Virus record (IMG/VR): IMGVR_UViG_3300043540_000294
Coordinates: 1-32,107 of that record
Length of the DNA: 32,107 nucleotides
Reading direction: 5' to 3' (one strand)
From: a virus
Made by a program: the position numbers and the translations under genes. Every line of letters starts with the position of its first letter. Position 1 is the first letter of the stretch. The notes beneath the pieces were generated by a model. It saw only the letters and a program-made list of their open reading frames with translations, made no database searches and had not been told where the DNA came from. This document shows, piece by piece, positions 15,215 through 21,615 of this stretch.

Positions 15215-15529
15215 TTATTCCTTATCAGCCCGGTCCCCCTTCTCGTCCTTTTCGGCGGGGTCTTTCTTCCGCAACACATATTTCTCCTTCTCGAATAAGC
15301 GGCTCGGGTAATCTATGTACCCGTCGTAGCCGTTATTCTCTTCCGGCTTGGTGCGGAAGAAGGAGGCGTAGTTGCCCTGGATGGTCACTTCCAGGTCGTG
15401 GTGGCGGATTTCGTAATCTTTGTAGATGCTGCGGTCGGTCGGGTGATAGACCCGGAACGTGATGTGGTCCCCGATGGTGCGCAGGAGGAATCCGGTGACA
15501 CCCTCGGCTGGATACTCATTCTCTTTCAT
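15215..15529 (-). CDS. Small unknown protein, 104 residues
   Basis: A beta-rich start (VTGFLLRTIGDHITFRVYHP) and a highly charged Lys/Glu/Asp tail (KKDPAEKDEKGDRADKE). It overlaps the upstream gene by 14 bases. No motif recognised. Confidence 0.68.
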   Translation of the reverse strand: MKENEYPAEGVTGFLLRTIGDHITFRVYHPTDRSIYKDYEIRHHDLEVTIQGNYASFFRTKPEENNGYDGYIDYPSRLFEKEKYVLRKKDPAEKDEKGDRADKE

Positions 15530-15866
15530 GTTGTAGGCCGGTCCAATAATCCGGCATGGGTTTGTTGCCTACGACCCGTGAATCGTAGATACGATAAACT
15601 TCGCCGCCGCTGAGCCGGATGTATTTGCCGATCCGGTAGCGGCGGGGCACCCGGCGGTGCCAGACCAGAGACAGACACTCCTCGTGTTCCTGAATGATGA
15701 CCAGAAAGCGGCGCTCGTCGGCCGGGATCGTGTCAATGATCTGGGTCACTTTCCAGTCGTGGTCCTCATCCCACTTGATGACGACCCCCTTGTAGACCGA
15801 GAAACTAGGCTTCCCTTCCTGCTCCATCTGCGGGAAGTCCCTCGGCCCGAACGTCGGCAGGAACAT
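15516..15866 (-). CDS. Unknown beta-rich protein, 116 residues
   Basis: Alternating strands with basic and aromatic residues (FSVYKGVVIKWDEDHDW, RRYRIGKYIRLSGGEVYRIY). The GGAGAAG ribosome site supports the start at 15866 even though it overlaps the synthetase gene by 62 bases. No family recognised. Confidence 0.65.
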   Translation of the reverse strand: MFLPTFGPRDFPQMEQEGKPSFSVYKGVVIKWDEDHDWKVTQIIDTIPADERRFLVIIQEHEECLSLVWHRRVPRRYRIGKYIRLSGGEVYRIYDSRVVGNKPMPDYWTGLQHERE

Positions 15867-17244
15867 CTTTCTTCTCCAAATGGAAGCGGATTCCGGGCAT
15901 GAAGACTTCGATGAAGGGCATCATCTCGTCAAAAATCCGCTTCAGATTACCGTTGATGGGCTTTTTCTTGGACTCCTCTATATGGTTATCACAAAAGTGG
16001 TGCCAGAAATAGGTGAATAACAGGTAGCCGGCCTCCTGGTAATTATGAACCTCAAAGGCGTTGATGATGCCCTGCTTCATCTCCGACCATTCTTTTTCGT
16101 GCCGCTCACTCGTGTTGGTATCGGGCCGCATGTCCAGGAAACGCTTGGCGTTCTTGATCTTGGTGACGTGCCGCTTGCCGGCGTCCATGACGGCCGGGTT
16201 GCAGCGGGTGTCGGTGCCGATGGTATTCTGGGCGGTCCAGAAGCGTACCCCGGCGGCACCATACTGCTCGATATACTGCTGTGGCGGGACGTAATTGCCG
16301 GCCGACTTGCTGATTTTGTGGCCGTCTTTGTCCAGGGCGTGGCCCGAAATAACAATGGCCTTCCAGGGTATCTGGTCGTTATGATAGAGGCTCTTGATGA
16401 TCGTGAACAAGGCCCAGGTCCGAATGATGTCGTGGGCCTGGAACCGCACATCGAAGATGGGGCACTGGAGACTCGGCTCCCAGATTCCTTCCTTCTGGTG
16501 GGCCAAGTGAGCATCTTCGCCCATCCAGGCAAGCTGGGGCGATAAGCTGGACGTGTGCCAGGTATCAAAGACGATGCCTTCCGGTTCGCCGGGGATCGGA
16601 ATGCCGAACTTGCGCTCCCGGCTGATGCTCCAGTCGTACTTGACATCATCGAGCCAGCGCAATAGGCGGTGCTTGTACATCTCGGGCTGCCAGACGATTT
16701 GTTCCACGGCCTGGCGGATGCGGGGAATCTGGTCCTTGACCTTGATGAACCAGCCCTCGCCGGTGCGGACCTCTACCTTGGCGCCCGAGCGCTCGTAGCA
16801 GCCGTTGGCGTCGATCTCGTTCTGCGAGACGGACGTTTTCATTTTCGGGCAGTAGAAGTATTCCGTCTCGGCTTTATAGGCGTAGCCCTTCTCCACGAGG
16901 TCGTGGAAGGACTTCTGGGCCAGTTTGATGGCATTCTCGCTGAACGTCGAGTAGTGGTGCTGGCTATAACCCATCTCGATCTGCTGGAAGAACAGGCTAT
17001 AGCCAAGCGACTGCTCGTGCGAGAAGTCGATGATGTCCTTTTGGTCCTTGATGCCCTGCTGGTGGGCCAGCTTTTCGGTGGGCAGGCCGTTGTTGTCGTA
17101 GCAGAAGGGGTAGACGAGTTCTTCCCCTTTGATCTGCCGGTGGTAGCGGGCAATAAAGTCCATGTGGCAGTACGAAAAGACGTGCCCCATGTGCAGGAAG
17201 CCCGAAATAGTGGGCGGCGGAACGTCGATTAAGAATTTGGACAT
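15805..17244 (-). CDS. Miniature valyl-tRNA synthetase-like class I aminoacyl-tRNA synthetase
   Basis: About 479 residues from the ATG at 17244; an ATG at 17256 would add four. Signatures, numbered from the longer form: PPPTISGFLHMGH with the HIGH-type motif HMGH (22-25), YDNNGLPTE (53-61) as in archaeal-type ValRS, WSISRERKFGIPIP (209-222), FDTWHTSS (230-237) and the KMSKS-type KISKS (314-318). A normal ValRS is about 850-950 residues. Here the whole CP1 editing insertion is missing between the zinc-like YCPKMKTSVSQNEID segment and the catalytic WFIKVKD segment, and the anticodon-binding tail is short. ValRS is the best family match. It would charge tRNA without proofreading, or serve another aminoacyl-transfer role. 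Confidence 0.8.
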   Translation of the reverse strand: MSKFLIDVPPPTISGFLHMGHVFSYCHMDFIARYHRQIKGEELVYPFCYDNNGLPTEKLAHQQGIKDQKDIIDFSHEQSLGYSLFFQQIEMGYSQHHYSTFSENAIKLAQKSFHDLVEKGYAYKAETEYFYCPKMKTSVSQNEIDANGCYERSGAKVEVRTGEGWFIKVKDQIPRIRQAVEQIVWQPEMYKHRLLRWLDDVKYDWSISRERKFGIPIPGEPEGIVFDTWHTSSLSPQLAWMGEDAHLAHQKEGIWEPSLQCPIFDVRFQAHDIIRTWALFTIIKSLYHNDQIPWKAIVISGHALDKDGHKISKSAGNYVPPQQYIEQYGAAGVRFWTAQNTIGTDTRCNPAVMDAGKRHVTKIKNAKRFLDMRPDTNTSERHEKEWSEMKQGIINAFEVHNYQEAGYLLFTYFWHHFCDNHIEESKKKPINGNLKRIFDEMMPFIEVFMPGIRFHLEKKDVPADVRAEGLPADGAGREA

Positions 17245-17684
17245 ATTGCTTGCCATTCGCCATCGTTATAGACCCAGCCGGCAGAGGTTTGCCAGTCGGA
17301 GTCGATGGTACGAGGCTTGGGTTTATTGGGTTGGGGTCGATCTTGCCAGACTTCCATGTCATATTCGTAGGAGACAATAATCTCCATGTCACGGTGGCTG
17401 AGGTCGCTCCAATTCAGGCGCATCTCGCCAGTAATACGGTTAAGTGTACCGCCGATTATATATGGTTCGAGGCCAATATCGGGAGGCTGCGGAATGACGC
17501 AGCCCTGGGCCGTGATATAGAAATTCTGACCGGGGATTCCTCGGTTGACCCGTCCGGTCAATGTGCCTGCCGTGACCGGGGTGTGTTCAAGCATGTGGTA
17601 GCTTTGAAGCGGTGTGCTACCCTGTGACTTGTGACACACTTCGTTTTGAACAAAAGCCGTGCTGTACCAGTAATTCAAGTTCAT
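17229..17684 (-). CDS. Unknown protein, 151 residues, next to tRNA-Leu
   Basis: Starts MNLNYWYSTAFVQNEVC only three bases after the tRNA-Leu discriminator base. Longer readings would overlap the tRNA. Beta-rich middle (GQNFYITAQGCVIPQPPDIG), Trp-rich tail (DWQTSAGWVYNDGEWQAIC). No ribosome site is possible outside the tRNA, so translation may depend on tRNA cleavage or a leaderless mode. Virion-like in style but unassigned. Confidence 0.65.
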   Translation of the reverse strand: MNLNYWYSTAFVQNEVCHKSQGSTPLQSYHMLEHTPVTAGTLTGRVNRGIPGQNFYITAQGCVIPQPPDIGLEPYIIGGTLNRITGEMRLNWSDLSHRDMEIIVSYEYDMEVWQDRPQPNKPKPRTIDSDWQTSAGWVYNDGEWQAICPNS

Positions 17685-17686
17685 AG

Positions 17687-17793
17687 TGCCCAGGGCGGGA
17701 CTCGAACCCGCACGGGAGTTGCCTCCCAAGGGATTTTAAGATTATCCGCTATCAGGCGGTTTCCCTTGTGTCTACCGATTCCACCACCTGGGC
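17687..17793 (-). tRNA. tRNA-Leu(UAA) with a 21-nt insert beside the anticodon loop
   Basis: Acceptor GCCCAGG pairs with CCTGGGC, discriminator A, no encoded CCA. D-arm GTG...CAC, long class II variable arm (GGGAG-GCAA-CTCCC) and T-arm GCGGG-TTCGAGT-CCCGC are all intact. Anticodon stem AGGGA/TCCCT and loop CTTAAAA (anticodon TAA, + strand 17736-17738) are standard. However, 21 extra nt (17741-17761) lie between stem and loop and can form CCGC/GCGG. The 107-nt length equals a normal tRNA-Leu plus this insert. It could be an unusual mini-intron, an anticodon-nuclease-resistant form or a broken tRNA. Confidence 0.85.
17741..17761 (-). other. 21-nt insertion in tRNA-Leu(UAA)
   Basis: Minus-strand insert AACCGCC...GGATAAT with a 4-bp CCGC/GCGG stem and a 6-nt loop, placed between tRNA positions 31 and 32. 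It is far too short for a group I intron. Confidence 0.75.
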
Positions 17794-17810
17794 AGAACCG
17801 CATTGTATCA

Positions 17811-18521
17811 TCAGTTCGTTTCGGGGTCGATCTTTTCTTCTTCTTCGGCGTCAAAAAGGTCGTGCCAGTCCTCTCCTGGCGGGAACTCGCTGGCCAGAAT
17901 TTCCTTCATTACCTCGTGGGCCTCGTTCATAAAGGCTTCGTTGTCCTTGGGACCGCCCATGAAGCTGATGTCGTCGTAGATGCAGTCCAGGACTTCCAGG
18001 AGGCTGAAGCAGCGTTCGCCTTGGAAGAGTATCTTGTCCGGGTGGGCCTGCTTGTAGACCGTCACTTCCGGGTCTAGCTTCACCGGCAGGTGGGCCAGGC
18101 GGTACATCGGGGTGTACGAGACGCCCCAATTGACGACTTTACCAGTCTTGTCGGGGCCGATGCCGCCGAAGTCGAGGCTCATGGTGAAGTCGGTCTTGCC
18201 CTTGTAGGTGAAGGTTTCAGCGACCCAGGAGACGAGCAGGTGGGTCATTGCCGGCTCGTCGTCGGGCGGGCAGGGCTGGCGGGCCTGTTCGTGAAATTCG
18301 TCAATGGCGGCGCACCAGGAGTATTGGGCGATGAAGTTCTTCAGTTCGGGGAGTGCGTCTACACCGTTGAAGATATCGAGCAGGGTCACGCCCTCCTCGA
18401 TCTCGCAGGCGTCCCGCAGCATGGTCAGGACGTGCTTGGGGCGGCAGCGCTCTTCTTTCTGGGTGCGCTTGTTGAAGCGGTAGAGCCAGATGCCGTCTTT
18501 TTCAATCTTGACGTGTTCCAT
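17811..18521 (-). CDS. Unknown acidic-tailed protein, 236 residues
   Basis: Starts MEHVKIEKDGIWLYRFNKRT and ends with an acidic stretch (DLFDAEEEEKIDPETN). No catalytic motif recognised; the middle (VVNWGVSYTPMYRLAHLPVKL) looks beta-rich. The start has a GGTGAAAG leader and overlaps the upstream gene by 20 bases. It lies just before the tRNA-Leu gene, so tRNA and mRNA probably share a transcript. Confidence 0.72.
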   Translation of the reverse strand: MEHVKIEKDGIWLYRFNKRTQKEERCRPKHVLTMLRDACEIEEGVTLLDIFNGVDALPELKNFIAQYSWCAAIDEFHEQARQPCPPDDEPAMTHLLVSWVAETFTYKGKTDFTMSLDFGGIGPDKTGKVVNWGVSYTPMYRLAHLPVKLDPEVTVYKQAHPDKILFQGERCFSLLEVLDCIYDDISFMGGPKDNEAFMNEAHEVMKEILASEFPPGEDWHDLFDAEEEEKIDPETN

Positions 18522-18690
18522 CTTTCACCAGTTCAGCGTAGACCACTTCGTACTGATAGACGCTTCCGTGCTTGTAGAGGTTCGTGTGGATGACATTCCC
18601 AGGGCACAATTCCTGGAAGAAGTCGTTGAAGGCTTTCTCGATCTCCATCACCGTGGAGCCGATGAACATCTTTAGTCTAGTTCGTCGCAT
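18502..18690 (-). CDS. Small unknown protein, 62 residues
   Basis: Reads MRRTRLKMFIGSTVMEIEKAF... Only 13 AT-rich bases separate this ATG from a divergent gene, with TATAAT three bases upstream. A later ATG (18669) is an alternative start. No motif known. Confidence 0.55.
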   Translation of the reverse strand: MRRTRLKMFIGSTVMEIEKAFNDFFQELCPGNVIHTNLYKHGSVYQYEVVYAELVKDGTRQD

Positions 18691-18703
18691 ACTATTATAT
18701 TCT

Positions 18704-19678
18704 ATGGGGAAATTGAAATTTGAGAATCCCATTACCTGGGATTATCACCGGAGCGGCTGGAAGTGGGTCGTCGCCAATATGCAGCAGCGACTCGGCAACC
18801 CGGCCGGCATATTGATCCACACCTTCCTGGACGACCTCTTCTTCAAGACCGGCACGTTCATCCAGTGGCAAATCAAAGTCCCCGAAGAACCTTTCGTCGC
18901 CTTCCTGCACGGCGTACCCGACGTAGCACCCGGCACGGTCGGGGCGTGGTGGCAACAGGCCGAAGGCCGACCCGACTGCCCTGACATCCGCATGAGTATG
19001 AACAAGTGGCTCGCATCCCCGCACTGGAGCAAGTACACCGAAAAGTGCAAGGGCCTGTTCGTGCTGTCGCAATATAGCAAGCGGTTCCTGGAGTCGAGGA
19101 TCGCTATTCCGGTCGAGCCGCTGATCCACCCGACGCTCATGGCCGACAAGCTCTTCGACTGGCAAAAGTTCACGAGCAACGGCGAGAAAAAGCTCCTCCT
19201 GGTCGGCGTCTGGCAACGACAGTTTCAACACATCTTCGACATCAAGGTGCGTGGCTATGTGAAGGCGATATTGAAGGGGTGTGAGTTCAACTACGAGCAA
19301 CTGTTCACGCACGGCGAGGTCGTGGGCAACCCGGAGATTCGCTGGATACAACGCTTGCCGGACGACCAGTACGACGAGTTCCTGACGAGAAATATCGTCC
19401 TGCTGCCGCTTTACGACTGTTCCGCCTGCAATACGTTGCTGGAGTGCATCGTGCGGCACACGCCGGTCCTGGTGCCGAAAGTCGGCGGCGTTCCCGAGTA
19501 CCTGGGTGAAGACTATCCTTTGTATTACTCGAATCTGGAGGAAGCCGCTGCCAAGGTAATGGATCATGCCGTGGTGCGCCAGGCGCACGAGTATCTGGCC
19601 AGTCTGGACAAGAGCAAATTCCAGATCGACTACTTCCTGGAGTCGATGGAAAATTCACCGCTTTACCAATCGCTATAA
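18704..19678 (+). CDS. GT-B type glycosyltransferase
   Basis: 324 residues. The C-terminal half carries a nucleotide-sugar binding signature of GT1/GT4 enzymes: DCSACNTLLECIVRHTPVLV then KVGGVPEYLG, with an E-x7-type acidic pair region. The N-terminal half has an acceptor-domain feel (PFVAFLHGVPDVAPG; GLFVLSQYSKRFLES). It probably transfers a sugar to phage DNA, virion protein or host surface glycan. The ATG at 18704 is chosen; the longer frame upstream overlaps the divergent gene. No ribosome site is evident. It is the only rightward gene in this stretch. Confidence 0.75.
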   Translation: MGKLKFENPITWDYHRSGWKWVVANMQQRLGNPAGILIHTFLDDLFFKTGTFIQWQIKVPEEPFVAFLHGVPDVAPGTVGAWWQQAEGRPDCPDIRMSMNKWLASPHWSKYTEKCKGLFVLSQYSKRFLESRIAIPVEPLIHPTLMADKLFDWQKFTSNGEKKLLLVGVWQRQFQHIFDIKVRGYVKAILKGCEFNYEQLFTHGEVVGNPEIRWIQRLPDDQYDEFLTRNIVLLPLYDCSACNTLLECIVRHTPVLVPKVGGVPEYLGEDYPLYYSNLEEAAAKVMDHAVVRQAHEYLASLDKSKFQIDYFLESMENSPLYQSL

Positions 19679-19878
19679 CGCTCGGCCTCACTCACTTTCA
19701 TGCTCAGCCGCTCGTGGAGCGCACAGAGTTCGTGTAGGTTGAGGCAGTCCTGGTCGTCCTGCCAGGAGTCGTAGTCTTTAGAGTATTGTCCGTAGTTGCG
19801 GTGCAGGTGGTTGAGGGCGAACACGACGGTGCGAAGTTCACGCTCGCTGAGGCCGATCAGTTTCTCGTTGATGTCCAT
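19663..19878 (-). CDS. Small helical protein, 71 residues
   Basis: Reads MDINEKLIGLSERELRTVVF..., all-helical and His/Leu-rich. The 3' end overlaps the convergent glycosyltransferase by 16 bases. A perfect TATAAT lies six bases upstream of the ATG, at the very 3' end of the RNase P RNA gene, so it may be made from a leaderless message or from the same transcript as that RNA. No motif recognised. Confidence 0.6.
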   Translation of the reverse strand: MDINEKLIGLSERELRTVVFALNHLHRNYGQYSKDYDSWQDDQDCLNLHELCALHERLSMKVSEAERYSDW

Positions 19879-19887
19879 GAATACATT

Positions 19888-20148
19888 ATAGGGCGGTCCC
19901 CGTAAGCAGCCTTCTGTTCTATGCCTACATTTCTCTATGCACCAACCCGGCCCTCATAACGCCCTGCTACACCGGCTGGGGCCTATTTGGCTTGCACGCA
20001 TAGTGGTCCGAACGATACTTGAGGTTTTCGGAGCGGGGCGACCTTGCGGTTGGTCGCTCGTACTAACCCCGTTTCTCTCCCACCGGGAGCAGTTGTGGGC
20101 TGACTTTCCTCTGACGTTGCCGCCAGCGTAGGCTCGGGACCGCCCTAT
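19888..20148 (-). ncRNA. rnpB: RNase P RNA (phage-encoded, compact)
   Basis: RNase P RNA is the ribozyme that trims tRNA 5' leaders. On the minus strand the conserved blocks occur in the right order: GAGGAAAGTC (20102-20111, CR I), GCAAGCCAAATAGG (19982-19995, like GCAAGGCCAAATAGG of E. coli) and AACAGAAGGCTGCTTACGG (19900-19918, CR V). The ends pair over 14 bp (TATAGGGCGGTCCC, 19887-19900 with 20136-20149 = P1). AGCC/GGCT gives P2, and CTGGCG-GCAA-CGTCAG (20111-20126) gives P3 with a GNRA loop. Another hairpin spans 20038-20057. At about 260 nt it is shorter than the usual 350-400 nt. No RnpA protein gene is seen; it may use the host's. Confidence 0.88.
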
Positions 20149-20537
20149 ATTCCAAGAACTGCGTCTTGCAGTTTGAAGATGATCTTCATGTACTTAGTCG
20201 AGGTCGCTCCTGACCAATCATTGCTCGGGTTCAGAATCATCTGGTTTTCGAGGGCGACGAAGTTGGCCTTCGATTCCTGATCCGGGAAGTCAGTAGCCTT
20301 GAGGTCTTTCAGGTAATGCTTCCAGGCGTGTTTGATCCGGTAGTGGAGCGGAATGCAAAGGTGGGCCATGTCCTGGACGGCCTGGACGAGCCGGCGCTTG
20401 ACGTAGCCCGAGTAGATGCCGTCAATCTGTTGTTGCAGTTCCTCCTGCTTCTTCTGCTTTTGCTCGGCGTATTTCTCTTTCTCTTTTTCGGCGTTTGCCA
20501 GGGAGAGGTCCAATAGTTGCTCGGTTGAAGGTTGCAT
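20145..20537 (-). CDS. Coiled-coil protein, 130 residues
   Basis: Starts MQPSTEQLLDLSLANAEKEK; residues about 10-40 form a strongly charged Lys/Glu/Gln coiled coil (EKYAEQKQKKQEELQQQ), then a helical domain (VQDMAHLCIPLHYRIKHAWK). The TAG stop lies inside the P1 helix of the RNase P RNA gene. I chose 20537 (AGGAC just before). ATGs at 20567 and 20636 lie within the zinc-finger gene. A fusion with that gene by frameshifting is possible. Confidence 0.65.
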   Translation of the reverse strand: MQPSTEQLLDLSLANAEKEKEKYAEQKQKKQEELQQQIDGIYSGYVKRRLVQAVQDMAHLCIPLHYRIKHAWKHYLKDLKATDFPDQESKANFVALENQMILNPSNDWSGATSTKYMKIIFKLQDAVLGI

Positions 20538-20664
20538 GTCCTGTGGTCTTTCCGTTGCAGGGCGCATGGTCGCTGATGCACTGCCGGCAATAACTGATCT
20601 TGCAGTCCGGGCAGTGCTTAAACTCTCGCCGGCCAAAATGTTGATCGCAACTCATGCACCACAT
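20422..20664 (-). CDS. Small zinc-binding (RING/treble-clef-like) protein
   Basis: 80 residues. The N-terminus shows eight spaced ligands: C3-C6, C18-C21, C26-C29 and H33-C36 (C-x2-C-x11-C-x2-C-x4-C-x2-C-x3-H-x2-C), like cross-braced zinc domains. From about residue 40 the frame overlaps the coiled-coil gene for 116 bases and looks less protein-like (basic, low complexity), so the real product may end early or continue in the coiled-coil frame. Promoter at 20674-20703. Function unknown; possibly protein or nucleic-acid binding. Confidence 0.6.
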   Translation of the reverse strand: MWCMSCDQHFGRREFKHCPDCKISYCRQCISDHAPCNGKTTGHATFNRATIGPLPGKRRKREREIRRAKAEEAGGTATTD

Positions 20665-20673
20665 GGAAACACC

Positions 20674-20703
20674 ATTATATCAAGTACGAGAGAACTCTGT
20701 CCA
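20674..20703 (-). promoter_or_regulatory. Promoter upstream of the zinc-finger gene
   Basis: Minus strand: TGGACA (-35, 5 of 6), 18-bp spacer, TATAAT (perfect -10), nine bases before the ATG at 20664. The leader would be about 2-4 nt. It may also feed the coiled-coil gene and the RNase P RNA. Confidence 0.55.
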
Positions 20704-21615
20704 CATTTCCTCAATCTTCGCCTGGTAATCAATTTTCTCCCACGGGATACTGGTCATAAGTACCCGCCGGAGCAGGCAATCTTTTTTCCAGGCAAGCAGG
20801 CCGTCCCGCAACTCAATGACATCCTGAAGCCGCTCCTCGGCCAGATCGAGGGCCTTTTGGACCATCCACATCTTCTCGGTGTAGAGGCGGCTGGCCCAGG
20901 AACCGTGGTGGAAGTGGGTGAAGTGGCTGTCAACGTGGCGGGCGACATCCGCCCTGGGGATCGGGCGCAGGATCATGCGGGACCAGGGCACTTTGCGGAA
21001 CATTTCAGCGAATGGGCACAGATCGAAGCCCAGCGATTCCACCATGTAGACGGAATCGCCGCCGCCGAGAATCTGGTACGGGTTCAGACCGCCGATCTCC
21101 CGCCAACGCTTTTTGGTGATGCCGACGCAGATGCCTGGGTTCCAGGCAGGCACACGCTCGTTAATGAACTTGACCGCCGAGTTCCAAGTCAACTTGTCGT
21201 CCACTGTGTCTTTGGCGGTTGAATAGCCGGAGATAAAACCGTTGGGGTGTTCCTCCAGGAGTCGCCTTATCTTGAGGAAGCAATCCAAGTCTTCGGTACG
21301 CACGTCGGCGTCGATTAGGATATAATGGTCGTAGTCATACGTTTGAATGGCCTGGTTAAGAAGTGCCTCTTTCTGGAAGAGGTAGCGGTTTTCGTCCTTG
21401 GCTTCCGTGCAGGTGTATTGCATTTTCTTCCCGGACCACTTCTCGGTGATTTTGTGGAACACTTGAGCGTCGGGGGAGAACGTCATTTCCACGAAGATGA
21501 AGTTGAAGTCACCGTTGAGTTGCGTCACCCCACGCAGGGCCTCGTAGGCGGCTTTTATTCGCAGCATTTCCGCCTGGTTGAAGAAGCACATGATGACGGC
21601 CGTATCTTCAAGCAT
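20680..21615 (-). CDS. GT-A fold glycosyltransferase, tandem copy 2
   Basis: 311 residues. Shares MLEDTAVIMCF(F/Y)NQ, a DAD metal motif (102-104, YILIDADVRTED), WNPGICVGITKKRWREIGG and QILGGGDSVYMVES with its neighbour. The DxD and GGGDS segments match GT2/GalT-type nucleotide-sugar enzymes. Together with its paralog it is likely to build a glycan on DNA, virion or host surface. The start overlaps the end of the paralog by 8 bases; AAGG site. Confidence 0.78.
   Translation of the reverse strand: MLEDTAVIMCFFNQAEMLRIKAAYEALRGVTQLNGDFNFIFVEMTFSPDAQVFHKITEKWSGKKMQYTCTEAKDENRYLFQKEALLNQAIQTYDYDHYILIDADVRTEDLDCFLKIRRLLEEHPNGFISGYSTAKDTVDDKLTWNSAVKFINERVPAWNPGICVGITKKRWREIGGLNPYQILGGGDSVYMVESLGFDLCPFAEMFRKVPWSRMILRPIPRADVARHVDSHFTHFHHGSWASRLYTEKMWMVQKALDLAEERLQDVIELRDGLLAWKKDCLLRRVLMTSIPWEKIDYQAKIEEMWTEFSRT

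Noticed and set aside
19937-20131. Short rightward open frame of 64 codons
   Set aside because: It lies entirely within the RNase P RNA gene on the opposite strand and has no ribosome site or protein-like features.
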